Below are positions 28,104 to 37,021 of a stretch of DNA of 64,000 bases, piece by piece. The stretch is from NCBI GenBank assembly GCA_016719135.1, contig JADKAV010000007.1:1-64000 (forward strand), written 5' to 3'. The notes under the pieces are model-generated. The model was not told the origin of the DNA and made no database searches. It saw only the letters and a program-made list of their open reading frames with translations. The first letter of the stretch is position 1. Each line of letters opens with the position of its first letter. This DNA is from Micrococcales bacterium. Lineage in GTDB: Bacteria > Actinomycetota > Actinomycetes > S36-B12 > UBA10799. Position numbers and translations under genes: made by a program.

Positions 28104-28640
28104 ATGACATTCGCTGCACCGAACGGCCCGGGCACCGGCACCACCGCGAGGATCAGAATTCTGGGTGACCCGCATCCGGTTCCAGAGCCCGCGGGCCGCC
28201 GTCCGCTCATCCTGCTGGTGGTCCTGGTCGCAATCGCCGGCGTGGGGCTGGCCCTCACATTCCAGTCGCTACGGCCATCGCCAACGGCCGCGCCGAGCCC
28301 GCCAGCCACCACCGTCGCCATCGGGGTCGCCGCGCAGGTTCCGAAGACCGCCCCGAGCTCGCCGTACCTGCAACGTGTCATCCGCACGAGCTCCGATACC
28401 TCCGTCGCGGCCGCAGCCCGGCACGCTGCGGCCCACCTGCCGCGCCCCCGGTCACAGCGGGCTCGCTCCTGGGCACCCACCCCTGCCCAGCAGCCTGTTG
28501 CGGCGGCACAGACCCAGACGTCGACCACTACCCAAACCCGCACCGTGAGGCAAGAACCCTCCGTGGCCGCCCCTGCGCCGGTGGGTCCCGAAGCACCTCC
28601 CAACCCTGTCAATCCGAACTCACAGATGGGCTCCCCGTGA
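28104..28640 (+). CDS. Pro/Ala/Thr-rich single-pass membrane protein
   Basis: A cytoplasmic N-terminus of about 33 residues is followed by one hydrophobic segment (LILLVVLVAIAGVGLAL) and a long extracellular tail rich in Ala, Pro, Ser, Thr and Gln. No enzyme domain is seen. Its last codon region overlaps the start of the FnIII protein gene (GTGA), so the two are co-translated; it might anchor or modify the cell surface with that protein. Confidence 0.6.
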   Translation: MTFAAPNGPGTGTTARIRILGDPHPVPEPAGRRPLILLVVLVAIAGVGLALTFQSLRPSPTAAPSPPATTVAIGVAAQVPKTAPSSPYLQRVIRTSSDTSVAAAARHAAAHLPRPRSQRARSWAPTPAQQPVAAAQTQTSTTTQTRTVRQEPSVAAPAPVGPEAPPNPVNPNSQMGSP

Positions 28641-30382
28641 TCTCACTTCGTCGCACCGCGCTGTCCGCTGCGCTCAGCACCGCCTTCGCACTCACTGCGT
28701 TCATGACCGGACCGGCCCACGCCACGGGCACCGGGATCCTCGGCGTCAGTGTGACCGCCCGCTACACCGCGGGACATACCTCGCCTATGACCGGGGCCAC
28801 CGTCGTGGCTGTGAACCTCGACTCGGGGGTGCAGACCCCGCTGTCGGTCTTCGGCAGCCCGGGCACTTCGGGGTATTACCAAGCGATGGATCTACCATTC
28901 GGGCGCTACCACGTACGCATAGAACGGTCCGGCTTCGCGACCATGTACTGGCCACGGCAGTACTCCCCGGATACCGCTGGCGCGGTGGTGTTCGGGACAT
29001 CGGCCGGCTGCAACCCCGGTGACGCCGCCGTGTGTGACACACACCTGTTCACCGCAGAGGTCCCTCAACTCCTGACGGTCTCGGGCACCGTGCGCCACCG
29101 CTCAGGCGCGGCCGTACCGAACGTGGTCGTGAGCGCCCAGCGCGATGACGAGCCGACGTTTCGACCCGCCGCGATCACGAATCTCAACGGGGGCTATGCC
29201 CTGCAGTTACCCGGCGGCGCGTACACGCTGCGGACGCCGAACGGCGCCAGCGCGGTCGAAGCACCCGTTGCACTCAGCGGGCCGGTCTCCCGGGACCTGG
29301 TCCTGCTGGATCCGCCAGCACCCCCCGCGCAGGTCGCGGCTGACATGGGCAACCGACAAGTGACCGTGTCCTGGCAGCGCCCACTCGACGACGGCGGAGC
29401 GCCGATCAGTTCCTACACGGTGACAGCATCGCCGGGATCGGCCACATGCACGACCCAAACGCTGACATGCACGGTGCTGGGGCTGCAGAACGGTCAGGAA
29501 TACCGGTTCTCCGTGGTCGCGGAGAACAAGATCGGTAGCAGTGCGCCGTCCGTGGCCAGCCGGGTGGTCGCACCATCCACGGCGCTGCCCAGTCCCGTCG
29601 CCGACGTCAGACTCGTGCCCTCCGACCGGTCGTTGGACGTGACCTGGTCGGCCTCGCCCAGTGACGACATCCTCGAGTACACCGCTGTCGCAAGCCCCGG
29701 TGGACGCAGTTGTTCCACCGCCGCCTTGGCGTGCACGATCAGCGGCTTGCGCAACGGCACTGCATACTCGGTCTCCGTCACGGCCCGTTCACAAGCCGGC
29801 GTCAGCACATCCGTGATGTCGTCGAAGCATGCGACTCCATCAGCGGCACCATCGGCGCCCCGCGCGGTGCGGGTGACGGCCAAGCCGTCGGCCCTCAAGG
29901 TCGCGTGGAACGAGCCGCTTACCGACGGTGGCAAGCGCATCACCGAGTACGTGGCCACCGCATGGCCAGGCGGCAGGTCCTGCCGGACCGACGGCAAAAC
30001 CTCCTGCGTGATTCGGAAACTGGATGCCTCCGTCGACTACAGCGTGACGGTCAGAGCGGCCAACGTCGGCGGCGCGGGGGCAACCTCGCCAGGTTCGGTC
30101 CCGACCCGGCCGCTGTCCGGGCCGTCCGCACCGCGGAAGGTCACCGGACTGCGGGTGAAGGTCAAGAAGTCACAGGCGATCGTGCGGTGGCGCCCGGCTA
30201 AGGCAGCGACGTCGTACTGGGTCCGTATCAAACGTTCTGCTGGCCGGGCCGGCAACTGGGTGGTAGTCCGCCGCCCAGTCGCGCAGTTCTCGGTGGAAGC
30301 CGGCAGTTACATCGCGCAGGTAAGGGCCTCCGGTTCAGGTGGTCCCGGGGCTATCCGCAAGCAGCGCTTCGTCGCCCGCTAA
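28637..30382 (+). CDS. Secreted protein with a Cna-B/carboxypeptidase-like fold and fibronectin type III domains
   Basis: A signal peptide (residues 1-30, ending about GPAHA) is followed by one or two carboxypeptidase-regulatory-like domains (TVRHRSGAAVPNVVVSAQ) and then about four fibronectin III domains, recognised by P.PP..V.A...., VSWQRPLDDGGAPI and GL.NG..Y.F.V.A. Three domains carry a paired Cys in the C-C' loop, as in ATCTTQTLTCTV. The C-terminus is Lys/Arg-rich. It is likely a cell-surface or secreted adhesin or carbohydrate-binding protein; no catalytic domain is seen. Confidence 0.75.
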   Translation: MISLRRTALSAALSTAFALTAFMTGPAHATGTGILGVSVTARYTAGHTSPMTGATVVAVNLDSGVQTPLSVFGSPGTSGYYQAMDLPFGRYHVRIERSGFATMYWPRQYSPDTAGAVVFGTSAGCNPGDAAVCDTHLFTAEVPQLLTVSGTVRHRSGAAVPNVVVSAQRDDEPTFRPAAITNLNGGYALQLPGGAYTLRTPNGASAVEAPVALSGPVSRDLVLLDPPAPPAQVAADMGNRQVTVSWQRPLDDGGAPISSYTVTASPGSATCTTQTLTCTVLGLQNGQEYRFSVVAENKIGSSAPSVASRVVAPSTALPSPVADVRLVPSDRSLDVTWSASPSDDILEYTAVASPGGRSCSTAALACTISGLRNGTAYSVSVTARSQAGVSTSVMSSKHATPSAAPSAPRAVRVTAKPSALKVAWNEPLTDGGKRITEYVATAWPGGRSCRTDGKTSCVIRKLDASVDYSVTVRAANVGGAGATSPGSVPTRPLSGPSAPRKVTGLRVKVKKSQAIVRWRPAKAATSYWVRIKRSAGRAGNWVVVRRPVAQFSVEAGSYIAQVRASGSGGPGAIRKQRFVAR

Positions 30383-31287
30383 TCCAGTAGGGACTGTGCG
30401 GCGGTGTACGGGTCCAGTTCGCCGTCGAGCACACGCTGCGCCAAGGCCCGGGAGCCGGCGAACTCGTCACGCAGCCGATCCAGGGCGAGCGCCTCGATCT
30501 CGCGCCTGATGCGTTCCAGGCGGCGACTGTGCAGATCTCCGGACCGCGCAGCCCACGCCCGGTGACGCTCCACCGTGCTGACGAGCGCTTCGATGCCTTC
30601 GGCGCGTGTGGCAACCGTCGTGACGATTTCGGGTACCCACGCATCCGGACCCCGATCGCCGATACTGATCATCGATCGCAGTTCCCGAGTGGTGTTGTGC
30701 ACGCCGTCCCGGTCGGCCTTGTTGACCACGAAGATATCGGCAATCTCCAGGATTCCGGCCTTGGCGACCTGCACTGCATCACCGGTGCCAGGTGCCAGCA
30801 GGACCAGAACTGTGTCGGCCTGTCCCATGACCTCGACCTCGGACTGCCCCACGCCCACCGTCTCCACCAGGATCACGTCAAAGCCGCAGGCGTCCAGAAC
30901 CCGAAGGGCCTGCGGTGTCGCTGCAGAGAGTCCGCCAAGGTGTCCGCGCGATGCCATAGACCGGATGAACACGCCGGGATCGCAGGCATGATCCTGCATG
31001 CGGACCCGGTCGCCGAGCAACGCGCCGCCAGAGAACGGTGAACTGGGGTCCACCGCGAGCACTGCCACGGTTCGGCCCTCTGCGCGCAATGCCTTGATCA
31101 GCGCTGACGTGGTCGTGGATTTACCGACCCCCGGGGCACCGGTGATGCCGACGATATGGGCGTGGCCGGTGTGCGCGACCAGGTCGGCGCTGACGTCGCG
31201 CAGATCCGGGGATCCGCTCTCGACGAGCGTGAGCAACCGGGCGAGCGCTCGGATGTCTCCAGCACGCGCCCGGTCGACGAGGTGCAC
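30379..31287 (-). CDS. meaB: MeaB/ArgK-type GTPase, chaperone of methylmalonyl-CoA mutase
   Basis: G3E-family GTPase that protects and reactivates B12-dependent acyl-CoA mutase. Walker A GAPGVGKST, AVDPSSPFSGGALLGDRVRM, the base-binding VNKAD and ETVGVGQSE are visible. GTG 31287 is used because its G overlaps the thiolase stop (TAGTG). Length is 302 residues. It lies next to the thiolase, a sign of acyl-CoA mutase metabolism even though the mutase is not in the window. An upstream open frame to 31335 has no family similarity. Confidence 0.92.
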   Translation of the reverse strand: MHLVDRARAGDIRALARLLTLVESGSPDLRDVSADLVAHTGHAHIVGITGAPGVGKSTTTSALIKALRAEGRTVAVLAVDPSSPFSGGALLGDRVRMQDHACDPGVFIRSMASRGHLGGLSAATPQALRVLDACGFDVILVETVGVGQSEVEVMGQADTVLVLLAPGTGDAVQVAKAGILEIADIFVVNKADRDGVHNTTRELRSMISIGDRGPDAWVPEIVTTVATRAEGIEALVSTVERHRAWAARSGDLHSRRLERIRREIEALALDRLRDEFAGSRALAQRVLDGELDPYTAAQSLLD

Positions 31288-32471
31288 TACGGGACGCGGA
31301 CGATCAGCGCGTCTCCCTGGCCACCGCCACCGCACAGGGCGGCGGCGCCGAGGCCCCCGCCGCGGCGCTTGAGTTCCAGGGCCAGCGACAGGACCACCCG
31401 CGCCCCGGACATCCCCAGCGGGTGCCCGAGTGCGATCGCACCACCGTTGACGTTGACGACGTCCTCGGAGACGCCCAACTCGTCGGTCGAGGCCAGGCCG
31501 ACCGCCGCGAACGCCTCGTTGATCTCGAGCAGGTCGAGGTCGGCGGGGCTGATGCCGTCCTTGTCGCAGGCAGCCTTGATCGCCTGGGCCGGCTGCAGGT
31601 GCAGCGAGGCGTCCGGCCCGGCGACGACACCGTGCGCGCCAATTTCGGCCAGCCAGGTCAGTCCGAGCTCTTCTGCTTTGGCCTTTGACATCACGACGAC
31701 AGCGGCCGCTCCGTCGGAAATCTGCGAGGCGTTGCCGGCGGTGATGGTGCCGTCCTTGGCGAAGGCGGGACGCAGCCTGCCCAGGCTTTCAGCCGTGGTG
31801 TCGGGACGCACGCCCTCGTCGGAGGCGAAGACCACCGGGTCACCCTTGCGCTGCGGGATCTCCACCGGCACGATCTCCTCGGCGAAAGCACCGTTCTTCT
31901 CGGCGATGGCTGCGAGTTGGTGCGACCGCGCGGCGAAGGCATCTTGCCGCTCACGGGTCAGGGCGGAGTACTTGCCGTTGTGAGTCTCGGTCGATTCGCC
32001 CATCGCGCATTGGTCGAACGCGCAGGTGAGCCCATCGAAGGCCATCGAGTCGATGACCTTCCAGTCGCCGTATTTGACGCCCTCGCGCGATCCCATGAGC
32101 AGGTGCGGCGCGTTGGTCATGGACTCCATGCCGCCGGCCACCACGATCTCGAACTCACCGGCACGAACGAGCTGGTCGGCCAGAGCGATTGCGTCGAGGC
32201 CCGACAGGCACACCTTGTTGATCGTCAGCGCCGGAACGTCCATCCCGATCCCGGCCTTCACCGCGGCCTGCCTGGCGGTGATCTGACCACCACCGGCCTG
32301 CAGAACGTGGCCCATGATGACGTAGTCCACCTGATCGGGGGTCACCCCGGAGCGCTCCATCGCCGCCTTGATCGCGAAACCGCCGAGGTCAGCGGCCGAG
32401 AAGCCCTTGAGCGAACCGAGCAGGCGACCCATGGGGGTGCGAGCTCCTGCGACAATCACATTTCCGGCCAT
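31287..32471 (-). CDS. Acetyl-CoA C-acetyltransferase (thiolase)
   Basis: It condenses two acetyl-CoA to acetoacetyl-CoA, or the reverse. Active-site blocks are NKVCLSG (Cys near 88), NEAFAAV, GGAIALGHPLGMSG and the late CGGGGQGDA. Start ATG 32471 has AGGAGG seven bases upstream. Length is 394 residues. It is coupled with meaB and divergent from methylmalonyl-CoA epimerase across a 49-base gap, which is probably a shared promoter region. Confidence 0.94.
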   Translation of the reverse strand: MAGNVIVAGARTPMGRLLGSLKGFSAADLGGFAIKAAMERSGVTPDQVDYVIMGHVLQAGGGQITARQAAVKAGIGMDVPALTINKVCLSGLDAIALADQLVRAGEFEIVVAGGMESMTNAPHLLMGSREGVKYGDWKVIDSMAFDGLTCAFDQCAMGESTETHNGKYSALTRERQDAFAARSHQLAAIAEKNGAFAEEIVPVEIPQRKGDPVVFASDEGVRPDTTAESLGRLRPAFAKDGTITAGNASQISDGAAAVVVMSKAKAEELGLTWLAEIGAHGVVAGPDASLHLQPAQAIKAACDKDGISPADLDLLEINEAFAAVGLASTDELGVSEDVVNVNGGAIALGHPLGMSGARVVLSLALELKRRGGGLGAAALCGGGGQGDALIVRVP

Positions 32472-32520
32472 AGCAGACCTCCTGAATCGGTGGGACAACG
32501 CCTGATGCCACGATAACGCC

Positions 32521-32943
32521 ATGGGATTTGTGACTGCGATCGACCATGTTGGACTGGCTGTGCGAGATCTCGACAAGGCCATCGCCTTCTACCGGGACGC
32601 CTTCGGCATGGAACTGGTGCACGAGGAGACCAACGAAGAGCAAGGCGTGCGCGAGGCGATGATGGCCGTTGGCGACAGCGGCTCCTGCGTGCAACTCCTG
32701 GCCCCGCTGTCCGACGACTCCCCCATCGGCAAGTTCCTTGCTCGCAGCGGGGAGGGCATTCAGCAGATGGCCTACCGGGTGTCGGACATCGAGGTGGCTG
32801 CCGATGAACTGCGAAAGGCCGGCGTACGCATGCTGTACGACCAGCCGAAGCGCGGCACCGCGAACTCCCGCGTGAACTTCGCCCACCCCAAAGACTGCGG
32901 CGGAGTGCTCGTCGAACTGGTCGAGCCCGGCGACGGGCACTGA
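32521..32943 (+). CDS. mce: Methylmalonyl-CoA epimerase
   Basis: A vicinal oxygen chelate fold enzyme of 140 residues that interconverts 2R and 2S methylmalonyl-CoA. The motifs IDHVGLAVRDLDKAIAFY, EGIQQMAYRVSDIE and HPKDCGGVLVELVE match, including metal His and Glu ligands. Its location by thiolase and meaB supports a role in propionate or ethylmalonyl-CoA carbon flow. Confidence 0.94.
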   Translation: MGFVTAIDHVGLAVRDLDKAIAFYRDAFGMELVHEETNEEQGVREAMMAVGDSGSCVQLLAPLSDDSPIGKFLARSGEGIQQMAYRVSDIEVAADELRKAGVRMLYDQPKRGTANSRVNFAHPKDCGGVLVELVEPGDGH

Positions 32944-32999
32944 GCGCACGGCCTTGCTGGGCGAATTGCTGGGCGAACTGGGAGCTAGCGGCAACTGAG

Positions 33000-33036
33000 T
33001 CTTATCGATTATCGTGGTATACGATAATCGATAAGA
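33000..33036 (+). promoter_or_regulatory. Long perfect palindrome, candidate operator of the DUF2975/HTH pair
   Basis: Fifteen-base arms (33000-33014 and 33022-33036; TTATCGATTATCG-type) flank a 7-base centre TGGTATA and pair without mismatch. It ends 15 bases before the DUF2975 start, and its AT content contrasts with the neighbourhood. It likely overlaps the promoter and binds the HTH protein encoded two genes downstream. Confidence 0.65.
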
Positions 33037-33051
33037 GCGCTGGAGGCTGTC

Positions 33052-33708
33052 ATGAGCGAGAAGACGAGAACCCGGGTCGCCCGCGCCGAGATGGCGGCGC
33101 GCAGTCTGGTCTTCGACGTCATGCTGGGAATCATCCTGCTGTCTTCGGCTTTCGCAGGTATCGCAGCGGTCGTGGAGCCTGTCAGCCAGCTCCGGCAGGC
33201 CGGTGGCATGACCGCGATCGACCTCACCGAATCAGCCCAAGATGAAGCTTTGGATGCCATCACAGGAGTGCCAGACGGGGTCTGGCTGCAATTCACCGAG
33301 AACGGCAACCCGATAGAAATGCACGCAGATGCGCTGGATTGGCCGGTGCGTCTTCTCAGCGGGCTCGGATCGAGCCTGCTTTTCGGCTGTTTGGCCGCCG
33401 CGGGGGTGCTGTTCTACAGGGTCGTTCGCGAGATGCGTGCAGGCAGCCCGTTCGTCCCAGGCAATCCTCGGCGACTCAGGTTCATCGGCCTGCTCTTACT
33501 CTTCGGAGGTGTAGGCGGTCAAATCATCGAGTCGCTGGCAAAGATCCGGTTTCTTGAGGCTACCGGCGCCGCCAACGGGACTGGTCCTGCTTTGAGCTCC
33601 TTCACGTTGAACCTCGGCTGGGTATTTGCTGCAGCAATTTGCTTCATACTGGCCGAGGCCTTCGCGCGCGGACGCGACCTGTCCGAGGACGTAGAGGGAC
33701 TGGTCTGA
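33052..33708 (+). CDS. DUF2975-like four-TM membrane protein
   Basis: A 218-residue membrane protein with hydrophobic segments near residues 23-45, 103-125, 143-160 and 185-205. The order (membrane protein, then a short HTH protein) is the known DUF2975/YozG arrangement. GGAGG lies before ATG 33052. Function is not known; it sits in a self-contained two-gene unit behind a strong palindrome. Confidence 0.7.
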   Translation: MSEKTRTRVARAEMAARSLVFDVMLGIILLSSAFAGIAAVVEPVSQLRQAGGMTAIDLTESAQDEALDAITGVPDGVWLQFTENGNPIEMHADALDWPVRLLSGLGSSLLFGCLAAAGVLFYRVVREMRAGSPFVPGNPRRLRFIGLLLLFGGVGGQIIESLAKIRFLEATGAANGTGPALSSFTLNLGWVFAAAICFILAEAFARGRDLSEDVEGLV

Positions 33709-33709
33709 A

Positions 33710-33973
33710 GTGCCCGAGGTGCAGGCGGACGCTCATCGCGTGCTGTGCCACATCGACGAACTGCTCGCCGAACGCGGCATGACCCAGACCGAATTGGCGC
33801 AGCGCATGGGGTTGAGTCTGGTGAACTTGTCCATCCTCAAGAACAATCGTGCCCGAGCGATTCGCTTCTCCACACTTACGGCCTTGTGCGACGCCCTGCA
33901 GTGCCAACCGGGCGACCTGTTCAGTGTGCGCAGTGGCGCCACGACAGTGCACGCACCTGACGGACAGCCCTGA
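33710..33973 (+). CDS. Short HTH (Xre/YozG-type) transcriptional regulator
   Basis: An 87-residue helix-turn-helix protein: DELLAERGMTQTELAQRMGLS, then LSILKNNRARAIRFSTLTALCDAL and CQPGDLF, matching the YozG-like family. GTG 33710 is one base after the DUF2975 stop. It probably controls its own unit through the upstream palindrome. Confidence 0.88.
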   Translation: MPEVQADAHRVLCHIDELLAERGMTQTELAQRMGLSLVNLSILKNNRARAIRFSTLTALCDALQCQPGDLFSVRSGATTVHAPDGQP

Positions 33974-34039
33974 CATGCGTCTCACGGGGCATGCCGAGGG
34001 TGCCGCTGACGCGTGCAGCAGCTGTGGCCTTGTCGGTGG

Positions 34040-35232
34040 TTAACCTTCGGGGTTGTTGTAGTTCCAGGGGTAGGTGGTGTGGTGGGTTCCCAGCGGGCTG
34101 GTCCAGGTCAGTGATCCGTCGGGGTGGGTTTGGCAGGTCCAGCCGGAGTGGGTTTTGATCAGGTGGTGGCCTCGGCATTCGGGGGCCAGGTTGGTCGGTG
34201 TGGTCTGGCCGGCCGGCCAGGGATCAGGTGGTCGGTGTCGGTGTGCGCGGCGGGGATGGTGCAGCCGGGGAAGCGGCAGTGCCGGTCGCGGGCCCGGACG
34301 GCTTTTTTGATCCGGTCGGGGATCGGGTAGGCCTTGGTGCTCATGTCGATCAGCTGCCCGGTGGTGGGGTCGGTGATCAGCAGTTGCCAGCGGGCGTCCT
34401 TACGCAGTGCCAGGGCGCGGGCGTGGTCGGCGTCGACCGGGCCGAACCCGGTGATGCTGGCCCCGGTGTTGCGTAGCCGGGCCAGGGTGTCGGCGGGGAT
34501 GACCACGTCGACGTGCACGTCGATGCGGGTGTTGTTCGCCAGGATCTGGGCCAGGGCGTCGACGCGTTTCTGGTCGTGAGTGCGGTCATCGTCGTAGGTG
34601 CCGGCGATCTGATCGAGGGCGGCGAGCAGGATCTGGGCGGTGCCGGCCGGTAGGTAGCCGGTCAGGTCGACCATGCCGTGGGCGCGGGCGAACACCGCGA
34701 GGTGGCGGCGGTCCCAGGCTTTGGCCCGCTCCTTGTCGTCGTGGTCGTCGGCCAGGTCGGGGCGGTGGTCGACCAGCAGCCGCGCGACGCAGCGGCGGGT
34801 CTGGTGGGCGGTGTGACTGGCCGCGTAGGTCAACGCTTTGGCCTCCAGCAGGCCCCGGTCGGGGTCGGACAGTTGGATCAGCCCGTCGACGATCACCTGC
34901 GCGCGGGTGTGGTCGATGGTGCCGTCGGCCAGCGCGGTCCACACCGCGGGACGGTCCACGATCCCCAGGGATGTGTCCATCAGATACCCCGCCGAGCGCG
35001 CCGAGGTGACGGTGATCGCCGCGACCGTGGCTACGGCCCCGGACACCCGGTGGCCCATCTCCTGGATCCGGTCGTGGACCACCGCGATCACCGCCGCCCG
35101 CCGCGCATACACCGCGCGCAGATCGGCTTCGACATCGCCCAGCGCCGCGGCCAGGTCCTCATCGTCGAGGTGTTCCAGTTGTTGGAGTAGGTCCGCCAGG
35201 GTGCCGGGCGGTGCGGCCTCATGAACTGTCAT
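34040..35232 (-). CDS. DUF222 domain HNH endonuclease family protein, C-terminal frameshift
   Basis: An alpha-helical DUF222 domain (residues 30-280) is followed by an HNH motif with zinc-binding cysteines (CRFPGCTIPAAHTDTDHLIP). After DHLIP one missing C near 34225 (ATCCCTGG) shifts the frame; with one more base it would continue as WPAGQTTPTNLAP, HHLIKTHSGW and end at 34040. As written the first frame ends at 34159. These genes occur in many copies in actinobacterial genomes and behave like 13E12-type repeats. ATG 35232 is preferred over GTG 35238. Confidence 0.85.
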
Positions 35233-35306
35233 ACCCACATCATCGAACAGGGGTACGACAAGTTTTCAGACCTTAACCACAGACCGGCACCAAAAGAACG
35301 GTCCGA

Positions 35307-36891
35307 CTACGGCTTGACCACCCAGGTCTTGCGCTGGACGAACCGCTTGTAGCGCGGCGTGCCCTTGGCGGTCTGGATGACGGTCACCTTCATGGTGCGG
35401 GGACCCTTGACCTTGATCCGAACCACACCTGCTTTGCGGGTCACCTTGCAGAAGCTCACCTCGCCGGCCGCCGCCGACTTCTTCGGCCGGCAGATCACCC
35501 GGGTCTTCAGCTTCTGCCCCTGATCGGTCCTGCCCGCCTTCACCCGCGTCGGGGAAGCCGGCAGCGCCTTTGCGGTCTGCGGCAGCCGTCGCACCTTCAC
35601 GGTCGCGGACGCTGAGTTGTTCGCCAAGTCCTTTTCATATGACGTCGTGGAGACCGTTGCCTCGTTAGTGACACCGACCTTGTCGATCTGGGTGGTCAAC
35701 GACACCTGAGAGGACGCACCTTTGGCCAGCCCAGCATGCGTGCAGGTGACTGTCTGCCCGGAGGCCGAACACGACCAGCCTTCTCCGGACGACGACACGA
35801 ACGACGATCCAGCAGGCAGGGTGTCGACCACAGTCATCAGCCCGGCATCGTCGATGGCCCCCACGTTGCTTGCCGACAAAGTCCACACACCCTGCTCACC
35901 GAGCGCGAATGATCCCGACCCGGACTTGGCCAACGCCAGGTCGACCGGTGTGACACCGATGGGCGTGGTGCTGGTGTTGTTCGCCGGCTTGGAATCGGGC
36001 GTACCAGATGCCACCGTCGCAGACACCGGATAAGAGGCGACGAGCCCGGGCTTGGCCGTGGCGACGGTCCAACTCAAGGGCGGGGCACTCTCCCCCGGGG
36101 GCAGAGAGGACACCGGCGCGGGGACGGACACACCGACCTTGGTGTAAGCGGGGGTCCAGGAGCACTCAACCGCCTGTCCGGCCGCCGAACACGTCCACGG
36201 GTCCGTTCCGGAAACGAATGTCACCCCTGCCGGCAACGTGCCCTTCACCGTGATCGGCGAAGCTGCATCCGAGGGTCCGTTGTTCTTGACCGCGAAATCC
36301 ACCACCGCCTGATTGCCAGGATCCACCTGATCGAACTGCGCCGCATGGGATGCGGCGATCGACATGTCCGCGTCCGTGACTACGTCGACCGTGGCTCGGG
36401 CGACAGGAGGACTGTCGGTGACCGAGACCTCCTTGGTCGTGGCGCAGTAATCAACGCCGTTGTTCGGCGTCATCTTGGCGAGGAAACTCGCGCAGTTGCC
36501 ATAGGTGCCGGGCTGTAGCCACGGTGCTGCCGTCACACCGACCTCAACCGTCCACGATCCACCTTCCGCAACGTCCGCCATGCACTCCAAAGACGCGAAA
36601 CCACCCGTTGTTGTACAGTCAGCCCCCCGGCAGCGAACTGACCGGATCGCCCTGGATTTGCAGGCCTGGGTCCAACACATCGAAGAAGCCCATTTGGCGG
36701 TCATAGGAAGCGTTGTTGGTGACCGTGATTCGGAAGCGTGTCCCGTTCGGCGAACCAGCCACGATGGGATTCGCTCCGATCCGCTCCTTGATAATCGTGT
36801 CGGAGGGGCGCGCCTGGGCAGGCATGCCCAATCCGACTCCAGACATCAACACCAGACCGGCAACAGCGGCACTCATTGTTCTGATTTTCAC
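35307..36891 (-). pseudogene. Secreted DUF11-domain surface protein, one-base frameshift
   Basis: GTG 36891, with GAGGGG before it, starts a signal peptide (to about MPAQA). The N-terminal part ends at a G6 run near 36625 where one base is missing; the rest continues in the other frame. Two to three DUF11-like beta domains follow (VDFAVKNNGPSDAA, TLPAGVTFVSGTDPWTCSA, DLALAKSGSGSFALGE), and the end is Lys/Arg-rich with TWVVKP. This resembles large adhesin-like surface proteins. The frameshift may be a homopolymer error. Confidence 0.75.
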
Positions 36892-37021
36892 GACGATCCC
36901 CTCAAAGTTGCGACTACCCACAGCGACAATAGCGCTACAGATCGTCACGTTGCACCCTATCGGCGTCGAAGTCAGAGCCACCCGTTAGCGTGCAAGTAGG
37001 TTCACGAATGGGAGACGCGAA

